From NCBI RefSeq assembly GCF_008831285.2, contig NC_045140.1, positions 12,770,505 through 12,834,504 on the forward strand: a stretch of DNA of 64,000 nucleotides, given 5' to 3'. The position numbers were made by a program, and so were the translations under genes. The notes under the pieces are model-generated. The model searched no databases, had not been told where the DNA came from, and was given only the letters and a program-made list of their open reading frames with translations. This DNA comes from Nymphaea colorata (lineage: Eukaryota > Streptophyta > Magnoliopsida > Nymphaeales > Nymphaeaceae). Of this stretch, positions 52,952 through 62,665 are shown piece after piece (position 1 is the stretch's first letter; each line of letters begins with the position of its first letter).

Positions 52952-54985
52952 CTAAGTCACATGGACGCTGCACAGTGACTGTCGCACCCGTGCTGACACT
53001 ACTCGGGCGCGGGTGCGGACATGGGTGCGGTTCGAGAATCCAACCCACACAAGTCAACATGAGTTGGGTGCAGCTAACCACACTTGATCATTTTCGTCTA
53101 TTTTTGTCCTGTTTCGCTATTTTTTATTTTAAAAATTTTTTAACGTTAAAAAGAGGGTTTAGGGCACGATCACTTACCCTCTTCCTCTCCTCTCATGTGC
53201 TCTTCCCTTGTGTGGGTTTTGCTGGTTTCGTTAAAGCATCTAACAGAATGGAAAGTCATTTCCGGTGACTAAGGGGGACGACGACGGCCGGCGGCAACGT
53301 GCGATGGGTCTTTGAGTGGAACAGAAGACTTCTTTGCCTTATTTCAGTAGTATTATCATCTGCTTCTTTCTCAACCCTATTTTCGACAAAACGACTGTTT
53401 TTCTATCTACTTTTGGGTTGATTCTGCCATCTGCACTTCCTCATTGCACTCTTGAGTTTGTATTTCATTTTGTTGTGCAAGCGATTCAACTAACGACTCA
53501 TATCACATGTGCTTCTATTTTTGTATTTTATGCTTTGTCACATGGGTACTTCTGTAAAGGCAGCGTACCCTTACCGGTCAGGTACGACACCGGTGCTGGT
53601 ACTGGTACTGTCCCGGGTACCTCTTGGGTACTGGTCAAACAGTATCGGGTACGGTCAATGTACCCAGGACCGTGTCCGTCCAATTTAAGACTCGATCAAA
53701 GTTGACAGAGTCCTTTCTTATCTAAAATTTACGATTTCGGTTTTGTTCTTTACGCCATTTACACTCAAGAAACACATGCAAAGCCGGTTTTCATTTTTTT
53801 TTAATAATTTCTTCTTAAAAATTATAAATTTTGAATCATGAATGTGTTATTTTGTTTGAATTCTTATTTTATGTTACGTATATATATAGCCATACCCCCG
53901 TACCCAAGTTTTTGAAAATAGTCCGAACCAGTACCCGTACCGGCAGCCGTATCCGTACCTATGGGACATAGGTTTTATGCTTAAATCAGTAAATGTTCAT
54001 ATTTGACCATTAGTTTTTTTTCACTTTCTCAGTTTTGTGTTTTGCTGCAACGACTGCTATTTCTTGTTTAGCATGTTTTTTCCCATTTCTGTGTTTTGTC
54101 CTGGTTTTGTTGTTTTTTGTTTACTTGTTTAATGTTTGTACTTTGTAAGGATGTTAAAGCTTAATATGTTACATTCATATACACAATTCATTATAACTTA
54201 TAAGTATGTAATATATAATATTCATATATAATTTATCCATAAAGTGTGTAGTGTAGAGTGTATAGACTATAGTGTATATTCTAAATTTCTTAATTCTTAT
54301 ATATAACACATTCATGATGGGTGGACGAACGGCGGCGACGTCGGACGGTATTTGCTTCCGTTTGCCGATTTCTTCTATTTTCTGTCAATGCGCTCTTCTT
54401 TCCATTTGTCTGGTGCCGGCAGACGTCGTTTCCACTGGCGAGATCTTCACTTCTTAAAGCACGTAGTTCAGTTTTTCGTCATTTCCTCATCTGTCTTGGA
54501 GATGCTATAAACGCTGCCTCCGTTCCTGCTTTTTCCTATATAAGATTTGTTCTCATATGCATTTGACATTCTGGTATTGCTTGTTTTCTCATCGGTTGAG
54601 GCGGTTCTTTTATGCATGTTATTTACAGCATGTTCAATAGAAATTTTGTTTCCTTTTGTGCGTTATTTACAGCGTGTTCAATTTTGGGGAAATTTTGCCA
54701 AAGTTATTCTGTAAAAATCGTCACTGTTTGGGACTTTGGGGATGTTTAGTGAGTTTTCACTATAAATTCATGTTGTTCCTGTGGAATTAGATAATGCCTT
54801 TGTTTTGACTTTCAAAACAAAAGGGTGGCTAATAGTGACTGATTCAGTGATTCTGTAAAAATCTTGACATATATACATGTGTGTGTACGGCCATACCCCC
54901 GTACCCAAGTTTTTTGTAAATGATTCGTACCCGCACCGGCACCCGCACCCGCACCCGCACCCGTACCCGTACCTATGTGACATAG
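52952..54985. mobile_element. Non-autonomous hAT-1-related element, about 2.0 kb
   Basis: The left end CTAAGTCACATGGACG and right end (inward) CTATGTCACATAGGTACGGG are inverted repeats of the hAT-1 type. Flanks GTTGTCAT (52944-52951) and CTTGTCAA (54986-54993) share TTGTCA, 6 of 8, as an eroded 8-bp duplication. The right subterminal array is GGTGCGGG/GGTACGGG, then TTGGGTACGGGGG, as in hAT-1. No transposase. It contains the smaller MITE at 53533-53971. Confidence 0.72.
53533..53971. mobile_element. hAT-1 deletion-derivative MITE, 439 bp
   Basis: Left end CTTTGTCACATGGGTAC and right end (inward) CTATGTCCCATAGGTACGG. Flanks ATTTTATG (53525-53532) and GTTTTATG (53972-53979) match in 7 of 8. 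The left 170 bp match the hAT-1 right terminus (ACACCGG, GGTCAATGTACC, GTGTCCGTCCAA in the same order) and the right 90 bp match its left terminus, so it is a shortened copy of that family without transposase. Confidence 0.82.
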
Positions 54986-55095
54986 CTTGTCAATAATGTC
55001 CCATATGGGTTGATATCAGAACTCTTCATTCTTCACATTCACCTAATTTCATACCAAAAAAAAAACATTATGGGCTCATACTATAAATTAATAAC

Positions 55096-56471
55096 TTAGA
55101 AATAGAAAAACCTAATTTTGTGACTTACCTTAATTTTCTCCTTTGCACAGTCCATTGCCTCATATATGTAACCCATTGATGGTCTTTCATCACAATCAAC
55201 CATGCGAAGCACTTCTACGAGTGGGTGCATAACTTTAAGGACCTTGTGCACTTCATTCCAAAAATTCTTTCTCAAAATGGTTCTATCTGCTATTTTTCTT
55301 GCTGTAGTCTTAGCTAACTTGCTTTCTGACCATTCATTAGATGTGAACATGACTCGTAGACCCTTTTTGCATTTTTCTAAACTTTCCAAAGTTAAAAATC
55401 TTGTTGCAACTTGGCTCATAACTGGCCTACCAAGGTCGCTTTGTGTATGAGACTGCATCATGTTTAAAGTCTCACCATGTGCATAAATGTAGACTACCAA
55501 CTGCCTTGCTTTAGTAAATATGCTTCTGAAATCTGGAATTTCTCCATTGCCTTCTAACATCAGATCCAACCAATGTGCTGCACATGGCGTCCAAAACATG
55601 TGTTTCAAATCTGGTTCATCCATCAACATCTTACCTGCCTTCACATAGTTGGAAGCGTTATCAGTCACAATTTGGACTGTATTCTCTTCATTGACCTCTT
55701 TAATGACATCTTTTAGCAGTTTAAACTGCAAGTGTGCATCCTCGACTTTGTTAGATGCATCAACCGACTTCAAAAACATTGTTCCTATGGGATAGTGAAC
55801 TAAAAAATTGATCAAAGAATTGCACCTGGTGTCTGTCCATCCATCTGACATGATAGAGCACCCATATTTCTTTCAATGCTCTTTATATACCTTGACAAAC
55901 TCATCTGTGCGTGCAACCTCTAATGCCAACAAGGGTTCTCGCATCTCATGGTAGGACAGCGCCTTCATGATAAGATCGATCATGGCTTGGAAAGAAGGTA
56001 GATTGACAGTGTTGAATGGAATCCCTGCTTAGTAAAGCCATCTACTAATGGTTTGACGTACAATTTCTTTCTTCCTTCGTATATCAATTTTCGAAAGTCG
56101 TCTGTTCCCTTTGCTAGTGGCTTGTTTAAGAAATATATGCATAGGACCTTTCGGACATGCCAGTTGTGATCCAAACTAATCTCTTGATGTTTGCACTTGA
56201 ATCTCTACATCTTCATCTGGACTTGTGTATGTAGATGATCTAGCTTGCTTATTCATGCAATGTTTTCCTAATTTTGATGGTAGAATTTTTACAGGCAGTA
56301 GCATTTTTTCCAATGCCAAGTAGATGTTGCTTAATTTGGTTAATTCCACCATGCAAAACCCTCTTACATCTTGCACACATTACTGCATTCATATTACTCT
56401 TGTTTGTGCAATAGGCCCACTGCCATGTAGGGTCAGCTGATTTTGGAATGAAGACATTATCCGGCCGCTGC
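55096..56471 (-). pseudogene. hAT-2 transposase, N-terminal and central part
   Basis: A second hAT family. From the right, a BED finger is readable at 56320-56460 (PDNVFIPKSADPTWQWAY, VMCARCKRVLHGGINQIK, then QHLLG), followed by frame breaks. A clean DUF659 core at 55096-55851 has MSDGWTDTRCNSLINFLVHY, TVQIVTDNASNYVKAG and HMFWTPCAAHWLDLMLEG, and extends to ERPSMGYIYEAMDCAKEKIK. An AAG|GTAAGT donor follows. The C-terminal dimerisation exon was not found. Its first coding part is displaced to 62593-62665 by the MITE and CopC insertions. Confidence 0.85.
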
Positions 56472-57020
56472 CTTGGTTGTTAAGGCATGGACTGCTCCAC
56501 GCCTAGGCGTGAGTCCACACCTGTTGCCTAAGTCCATCACTTAGGTGACAGGTATTAGACTGGCTGCTAGGTGTGCCTAAGCCGGACTAGGCGCTAGCAC
56601 ACCTAGTCCATGGGAAGGTGAAAAGTCACCTTCCCTTCAATTCAAGTCCTGTAATTTTATTATACATTGTTATATTGTACATACTTATATTATATGCAGT
56701 TATGTTATATAATTTATGTTCTTTAATTACAGTTTATTATATGTTAATTACATATTCTATATCAACTCATCAAGTGGAAGTTCCAGCCATACGTTAAAGT
56801 ACATATTCTACAAAACCATGAATTTCTGTATCTATCTTATGTGCTCTAAAACATATTTTGTGAAACCTATGCCAGCCTTCTTACCCATGTTAAAACCTAG
56901 GAAAAGACCACCAGTTTCTCTTGTTTAGTGCATGTCTAGTAATCAGAGAAATATGTGCAGACCTCACTTCTACATAGTCTGGTGTTAGAGATGCAAAGAA
57001 ACAATATGAACTATGTAGAT

Positions 57021-57185
57021 TGTTAAGACGTGTTTATACTCAGTATTAGGCTTGAGAGGGCACTTGTGTAATAATGTTTCTTTTTAATGACTTTCTTGTA
57101 ACTTATCCCTCTCCTCTAGTCTATATAAAGAGGAGTTAGGGATTCTTTCGAGGTTAATCAAAGATTAGTTCTCTTAAATTCATCA
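57021..57185 (+). repeat. CopC 5' LTR
   Basis: 165 bp, TGTTAAGACG...AATTCATCA. Short even for copia. Differs from the 3' LTR at one site (G or A in GAGTTAxGGATTC). Confidence 0.96.
57122..57129 (+). promoter_or_regulatory. CopC LTR TATA box
   Basis: TATATAAA about 100 bp into the 5' LTR, with the repeated copy at 62198-62205. The position fits transcription starting within the last third of the LTR (inference). Confidence 0.6.
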
Positions 57186-57197
57186 TGGTATCAGAGC
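57186..57197 (+). promoter_or_regulatory. CopC primer-binding site
   Basis: TGGTATCAGAGC immediately after the 5' LTR, complementary to the initiator Met-tRNA 3' region as in most plant copia elements. Confidence 0.94.
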
Positions 57198-57850
57198 ACC
57201 AGCCGTCTCCTCCTCAGCGAGTTGTCGCCGACTGAGCGGCGCCGGCCGCCGCCTCATCGGCGTCAGTTGCCGCCGCCCTTTGCCGCCCTGTCCATTGCCG
57301 CCCGCTGTCCATTGCCGCCTCGCCCTTTGCCGCCCTGTCCATTGCCGCCTGATCCATCCCTGCTGCCCCTCGTCGCCCTACCCATTGTCTGCCTGTGCCG
57401 CCTCCGCCTGCGCCGCCTGCGCCCGTCTGCCTGCGCCCGTCCGCCTGCGCCGCCGCCGCGTGTGCACTCTGCCGTTGCTCCGCCCAACAGACTGCTTCGC
57501 CTGTCATCTTCGCCGCCGCCTCAACGCTGATTTTTCCTCTCAGCGTCTTTCCGCTGCATGCTGCTCCGCCGCTGCTCTGCACGCTGCTCCTCCGCTGCAC
57601 GCTGCTCCGCCGCTGTTCCGCCGCTGCTCTGCCCGTGGTTCTGCACGCTGATTTTCTTCTCAACGTCGTCTCTGGTATCTCTCTTCGTTCAGCTCTGCTG
57701 TTGCCTCTTCTCGCCGATCAGACTTCTGGATTGCTACCTGCGTTAACTGCATATTGCTTCATGATCAGCATGTTGTCTTTCGATATGTGATTGTATTCTT
57801 TTGCCTGCACTTCCTATTCCGTGGCTCGGTTTCCTCCTTTGTGTTGAAAG
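57198..57850 (+). other. CopC leader, rich in CCGCC repeats
   Basis: About 650 nt, dominated by TGCCGCC, CTGCGCC and GCTGCTCCGCC repeats to about 57650, then T-rich up to the gag start. Long open frames on both strands follow the repeat composition only. Confidence 0.75.
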
Positions 57851-60800
57851 ATGTCTGAAATTAGCAGTGGCGCTAATACCTCTTCCTTTGTATCGTCGGG
57901 AGAGATGAAGAGTTCCCCATTTTCCAGCATTATCACCAAAATGGATGGGGGTAATTACGAGATGTGGGCCATGCAAGTAAAAAGAACTTTGATCGCTCAT
58001 GAGAAGGAACATCTAATTTTGGAGCCCGAGCCCGTACAGAAGGTAGGAAAATATACTACTTGGTTTAAAGATAATTCGTTGGTTATGGTATGGATTGTTG
58101 GTACTCTCTCACAAGAAATTGCAAATGAAGTCTTGCACAAGGACAGTGCAAAGGATATGTGGGATTCCCTTGCTGCCACGTATTCACAGGCAAGAAATGA
58201 AACGCGCATTATGCAGCTTCATCATGATATCCATCAGATGCGACAAGATGGCAGACCTCTTCACACTTATTATTCTAGTCTCAAGTCCATGTTTGAGAGA
58301 CTGAATAGCTACTTTCCCGCATGCAAGTGTGAACAACAAAAGGCATACAGAGATATGCTTATGGTAGGGGTCTTTCTTTCTGGTTTAGACTCTGTTTATG
58401 AATCCGCAAAGAACCAAATGCTTACTAGTCCCTCGATTCCTCCTATTGATGAGGCTTACAGTAGGCTCAGCAGAATTCCGATCTCTGCATCGACTGTTCC
58501 TGATACCACTTCTGCTATGCTTGCTACTCGTGGCAGAGGTGGACCCTTTTTTGCCAGAGGACGAGGGGGCCGTGGCCGTGGCAATACCCCTTCGCGCCCT
58601 GTATGTCAGTTTTGTCACCGCATTGGTCATACTGTGGATAAGTGTTGGCAAAAACATGGTCGTCCAGCTTTTGCAAATCAGACTGTATCTACTGATTCTC
58701 CTGAGCAGCCTAAGCCTCAGCACACTGCCTCCTCCAGTGAGTTGCATGTAGATGACATTCTCTCTCAGTTGAGGCACTTGATTGGCGACAGCGCCCATCA
58801 AGCCCCTGGTCCGACCACTTCTACTGTTCCTACCGCTGCGAGTGCTTCTTCATCTGGTATGTATTCTGCCTGTACAGTCTGCTCTCCTCCTGACACTACA
58901 GATTGGCTTATTGATTCTGGTGCATCGACACATCTCTGTGGGGATAAGACGCAATTCACCTCTTACGTCCCTACTCCACCGGGTCGTTCGGTTATTCTAG
59001 CAGATGGAAAAGATTCACCAGTTGTTGGACATGGAGAGGTCCAACTTACTTCATCATTGCCGCTGCAGCACGTTCTTCATGCACCAGAATTCTCCCATAG
59101 CCTACTTTCTATCAGTCAGATTACCAGAGAATTAAATTGTCGTGCTATATTTGACTCTTCCTCTCTTGTGTTTCAGGATATACTGACGGGCAGGGTGATT
59201 GGCAGTGGCCGTGAACAGGGAGGTCTCTACAGGCTAGTGCATTCCTTTCCCTTTGCTGGATCTACCTCGTCGGGGTCGTCCTCATCCTCGGCTTATACTT
59301 GGCATTTACGTTTTGGACATCTCCCGTTTCAGAAACTGCTGCATGTTCTCCCTCAGCTGTCTCATAAGTCGTCTTTTCAATGTGAGTCTTGTCAGTTAGG
59401 CAAACACCATCGGTCATCCTTTCCTCCGCGGTCTAGTAGAAGTAGCCACTCTGTGTTTGAGTTACTTCATTTTGATGTTTGGGGCCCGAGTCGTACTCCT
59501 GACCTTCAGGGTCATCGGTATTATCTTGTTGCTGTTGATGATTACAGTCGTGTTAGTTGGGTTTTTCTTATGAAACACAAATCTGAAGCGGGTCATGTAA
59601 TCAAAAATTTTATCAATGAAATTCTGACTCAGTTTGATACTTGTGTCAAGATTGTGCGCTCCGACAATGCTCTTGAGTTCTGTGCTTCCTCTTTAGAACA
59701 ATTTTTCAGGGATAAGGGTATCATTCACCAAACTTCTTGTGCCTATACCTCTCAACAAAACGGGGTTGCTGAAAGAAAACACCGCCATATTCTTGATGTC
59801 GCCAGAACCATTATCATACACAGCCATGTTCCCCATTCTTATTGGGGAGATGCTGTTCTTACAGCATGCTATCTTATTAATCGCATGCCGTCATCTGTGT
59901 TGGGAGATCTTATTCCTTTCTCTGTTCTTTTTCCTGACAGAGAATTGTTTTCTGTTGCACCTCGTATTTTTGGATGTGTTGCCTTTGTTCAGTTGCTTGG
60001 TCCTGGGAGAGATAAGTTATCCCCTCGGGCTATCAAAACGATCTTTGTTGGTTATTCCCGCACTCAAAAGGGATATCGTTGTTATGATCCTTCTACTCGT
60101 CGATATTATGTGAGTGCTGATGTTACATTTTTTGAGTCCACCTCTTATTTCTCTTCAAATGGAACTCAATTAAGGATGCCTGAATTTAGTGATGAAGTCC
60201 ACCTTCCTTTACCTCTCATGAGTTATCCACAACCCGTTGCTTCGCGTTTTGGGGCTATCTACCAACGTCGCACTAAACCTGTTCAACCTGCCCCCTGTGC
60301 TCCTGTGCCTTCACCCAGCATGCCCAAGGTACTTCCTGAACACACAAATCCTGCTGACCATTCTTTATGTGATGATGCCACAGGGGACTCTCCAGAGCAT
60401 GCTACTGGTCCTCATATTAATGAACTTGATATGCCTATTGCTCAAAGGAAAGGCAAACGCAGTTGCACTATGCATCCTCTCTCTGGTCATTTGTCCATGG
60501 CTCGCCTCACTCCTACTTACCGACAGTTTGTCAAGGGACTGTCGGCTGTAGCTCTTCCACAGACTCCCATGGACGCTCTTTCTGATCCCAAATGGGCCGC
60601 AGCTATGCAAGAAGAGATGGATGCCCTTCAGTCTAGAGGCACGTGGACACTAGTTACTCCTTCATCTGATGCAGCTATTGTTGGTTGTCGATGGGTATTT
60701 ACTGTTAAATACAGAGCAGATGGCAGCATTGAGAGATATAAGGCTCGCCTGGTTGCAAAAGGCTATACTCAGACTTATGGGGTTGATTATTATGATACCT

Positions 60801-62089
60801 TCTCTCCTGTGGCACGACATGCTTCTTTACGGGTTCTTCTCGCTGTTGCCGTCAGCAAGAATTGGTCTCTATCACAGCTTGATGTCAAAAATGCCTTTCT
60901 GTATGGTGACCTACATGAAGAAGTGTATATGCAGCAACCACCAGGGTTTGTTGCTGAGGGGGAGTGTCAGAAAGTGTGTAGATTGAGAAAGGCAATTTAT
61001 GGTCTGAAACAAAGTCCTCGAGCTTGGTTTCAAAAATTATCAGAGAATATTGAGAATGAGGGCTTCAGACGTTCTTCGGTTGATCATTCCCTTTTTGTCA
61101 AGAAAACTTCTACAGGTACAGTGATAGTTCTTGTCTATGTTGATGATATCATTGTTACAGGGGATGATATTCAGGGGATTTCCAACATCAAGGGCGTCCT
61201 TGGACGACACTTTGTCACCAAGGATCTTGGTGAGCTACGCTATTTCCTAGGTATTGAGTTTGCTAGAAATCAGAAGGGTCTTATCATGTGCCAAAGGAAA
61301 TACGTTACTGATGTTTTGCAAGAGACAGGTATGCTAGGATGTCAACCTGCCTCTACACCCATGGACATCAATACTCGCTTGTATGATGATGATACTGAAG
61401 ATGTTGATGCTAGACAATATAGAGGGATTGTTGGGAAGCTCCTATATATCACTGTTACTCGACCTGATATTGCCTATGCTGTCAGCAGAGTGAGTCAATT
61501 TATGGATAAGCCCAAGAAAGTCCATTGGGATGCTGCCATGATGATTCTCAGGTATCTGAAAAATTCACCAGGAATGAGACTCTTCTTTCAAAATGGTACA
61601 TCTCTCACTATATCTGTGTATGTTGATGCTGATTATGCGGGATGTCACCTTGACAGAAAATCCACTACTGGGTTTTGTGTGTTTATTGGATCCAACTTGG
61701 TCACATGGAAGAGTAAGAAGCAGACAGTGGTTGCCAGATCAAGTGCAGAATCTGAGTATAGAGCTATGGCTCAGGCTACTGCTGAAGTTATGTGGGTTAG
61801 ATCTCTGATGTTGGATCTTACTGTGGAAGTGCCTCTTCCTATGCAATTGTTAGGTGATAACAAAGCTGCTCTGTTTATTGCTAATAATCCTGCTTTCCAT
61901 GAGAGAACCAAGCATGTTGAAGTAGATTGTCACTATACCAGAGACATGATTCAAAAGGGGTTTGTAAGTACCTCCCATATTTCAACTACAGGGCAAACTG
62001 CTGATATTTTTACTAAAGCTCTTGCAAGAGGACCATTCCAAAGTTGTTGTTCCAAGTTGAGCTTGTTTGACATATACGCTCCAACTTGA
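57851..62089 (+). CDS. CopC gag-pol polyprotein, 1412 residues, intact
   Basis: A single frame from MSEISSGANTSS to the TGA at 62087-62089, which overlaps the polypurine tract. Domains with rough residue positions: gag 25-215 (YEMWAMQVKRTL, MWDSLAATYSQ); Gly/Arg-rich stretch, then CCHC knuckle CQFCHRIGHTVDKC at 252; aspartic protease WLIDSGAS at 352; GAG-pre-integrase with LRFGHLPFQKLLH near 490 and CESCQLGKH; integrase catalytic Asp in FDVWGPS near 541, Asp in RSDNALEF near 604 and Glu in GVAERKHR near 640 (DD35E spacing); RT with [14 protein letters not shown] and YVDDIIVTGDD near 1096; RNase H with DADYAGC near 1259 and [12 protein letters not shown]. Length, order and all catalytic residues are normal for Ty1/copia. 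It supplies everything needed to copy and insert the element. Confidence 0.97.
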   Translation: MSEISSGANTSSFVSSGEMKSSPFSSIITKMDGGNYEMWAMQVKRTLIAHEKEHLILEPEPVQKVGKYTTWFKDNSLVMVWIVGTLSQEIANEVLHKDSAKDMWDSLAATYSQARNETRIMQLHHDIHQMRQDGRPLHTYYSSLKSMFERLNSYFPACKCEQQKAYRDMLMVGVFLSGLDSVYESAKNQMLTSPSIPPIDEAYSRLSRIPISASTVPDTTSAMLATRGRGGPFFARGRGGRGRGNTPSRPVCQFCHRIGHTVDKCWQKHGRPAFANQTVSTDSPEQPKPQHTASSSELHVDDILSQLRHLIGDSAHQAPGPTTSTVPTAASASSSGMYSACTVCSPPDTTDWLIDSGASTHLCGDKTQFTSYVPTPPGRSVILADGKDSPVVGHGEVQLTSSLPLQHVLHAPEFSHSLLSISQITRELNCRAIFDSSSLVFQDILTGRVIGSGREQGGLYRLVHSFPFAGSTSSGSSSSSAYTWHLRFGHLPFQKLLHVLPQLSHKSSFQCESCQLGKHHRSSFPPRSSRSSHSVFELLHFDVWGPSRTPDLQGHRYYLVAVDDYSRVSWVFLMKHKSEAGHVIKNFINEILTQFDTCVKIVRSDNALEFCASSLEQFFRDKGIIHQTSCAYTSQQNGVAERKHRHILDVARTIIIHSHVPHSYWGDAVLTACYLINRMPSSVLGDLIPFSVLFPDRELFSVAPRIFGCVAFVQLLGPGRDKLSPRAIKTIFVGYSRTQKGYRCYDPSTRRYYVSADVTFFESTSYFSSNGTQLRMPEFSDEVHLPLPLMSYPQPVASRFGAIYQRRTKPVQPAPCAPVPSPSMPKVLPEHTNPADHSLCDDATGDSPEHATGPHINELDMPIAQRKGKRSCTMHPLSGHLSMARLTPTYRQFVKGLSAVALPQTPMDALSDPKWAAAMQEEMDALQSRGTWTLVTPSSDAAIVGCRWVFTVKYRADGSIERYKARLVAKGYTQTYGVDYYDTFSPVARHASLRVLLAVAVSKNWSLSQLDVKNAFLYGDLHEEVYMQQPPGFVAEGECQKVCRLRKAIYGLKQSPRAWFQKLSENIENEGFRRSSVDHSLFVKKTSTGTVIVLVYVDDIIVTGDDIQGISNIKGVLGRHFVTKDLGELRYFLGIEFARNQKGLIMCQRKYVTDVLQETGMLGCQPASTPMDINTRLYDDDTEDVDARQYRGIVGKLLYITVTRPDIAYAVSRVSQFMDKPKKVHWDAAMMILRYLKNSPGMRLFFQNGTSLTISVYVDADYAGCHLDRKSTTGFCVFIGSNLVTWKSKKQTVVARSSAESEYRAMAQATAEVMWVRSLMLDLTVEVPLPMQLLGDNKAALFIANNPAFHERTKHVEVDCHYTRDMIQKGFVSTSHISTTGQTADIFTKALARGPFQSCCSKLSLFDIYAPT

Positions 62090-62096
62090 GGGGGAG
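62088..62096 (+). promoter_or_regulatory. CopC polypurine tract
   Basis: GAGGGGGAG directly before the 3' LTR; primes plus-strand DNA synthesis. It shares bases with the gag-pol stop codon. Confidence 0.92.
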
Positions 62097-62261
62097 TGTT
62101 AAGACGTGTTTATACTCAGTATTAGGCTTGAGAGGGCACTTGTGTAATAATGTTTCTTTTTAATGACTTTCTTGTAACTTATCCCTCTCCTCTAGTCTAT
62201 ATAAAGAGGAGTTAAGGATTCTTTCGAGGTTAATCAAAGATTAGTTCTCTTAAATTCATCA
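62097..62261 (+). repeat. CopC 3' LTR
   Basis: 165 bp, directly after GAGGGGGAG and followed by the TAGAT TSD. Confidence 0.96.
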
Positions 62262-62592
62262 TAGATGATAGTCCATGCATGAAGTGTAAGACATTTCCTA
62301 AATTACTATGTTGTAAAAATCCTCTTTGATGCATATACTTATCAATTCATGGTCATCAAATGTACACAAGTAACAAAGTAAAATATTGTTAAATATTGGT
62401 AAATTTCTTCATCTTCATTTACAGACTAATGCAATTCTTGATTATGGCAACTAATTTTAGCTAGATGTGACTTGATTACAGAAGAGCTCTCAAAGAACTA
62501 AAGTGTTAGTAACAGAATAAAAGTCTGCTACATATTGGACGCCTTTTTAGGCCAGGCGCACCTGCAAGTCCCTAGTCGCCTTGACAACTAAA

Positions 62593-62665
62593 GCTGCGGC
62601 TGATCCTGTACTTGATCTTCACCTTCACTTGTATAAGCATGTGTGTTGCTTGAACTTCCGTGATC
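62593..62665 (-). pseudogene. hAT-2 transposase, N-terminal fragment displaced by MITE and CopC
   Basis: On the minus strand DHGSSSNTHAYTSEGEDQVQ reads up to the GCTGCGGC flank and joins, without a gap, the PDNVFIPKSADPTW part at 56471. An AG acceptor lies just upstream on the minus strand (ACAAATAG), so it may start at an exon boundary; no start Met seen. Confidence 0.68.

Larger units (their letters stand above)
57021..62261 (+). mobile_element. CopC: intact, recently inserted Ty1/copia retrotransposon
   Basis: 5241 bp, with 165-bp LTRs (57021-57185, 62097-62261) that differ at a single base, a perfect TSD TAGAT (57016-57020, 62262-62266), primer site at 57186-57197, polypurine tract GAGGGGGAG at 62088-62096, and one uninterrupted gag-pol frame. 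All copia domains and catalytic motifs are present. It is the only element here that looks able to transpose. It lies in UKL intron 10, sense orientation, inside a MITE that is itself inside hAT-2. Confidence 0.97.
56472..62592. mobile_element. hAT-like MITE with CCTAGGCG arrays, split by CopC
   Basis: Left end CTTGGTTGTTAAGGCATGG and right end (inward) TTTAGTTGTCAAGGCGACT are inverted repeats. Flanks GCCGCTGC (56464-56471) and GCTGCGGC (62593-62600) match in 6 of 8. Subterminal CCTAGGCG/GCGCCTA motifs lie on the left. Removing it joins the hAT-2 reading frame exactly (DQVQDQPQ, then PDNVFIP), which supports the boundaries. Net length without CopC is about 0.9 kb; non-coding. Confidence 0.68.

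Noticed and set aside
52887-53268. Frames of 64 and 112 residues near GCGGGTGCGG
   Set aside because: They overlap the left end of the non-autonomous hAT element and have no protein similarity.
57214-57790. Frames over 100 residues on both strands before CopC gag
   Set aside because: Driven by CCGCC repeats in the CopC leader; the true gag starts at 57851.
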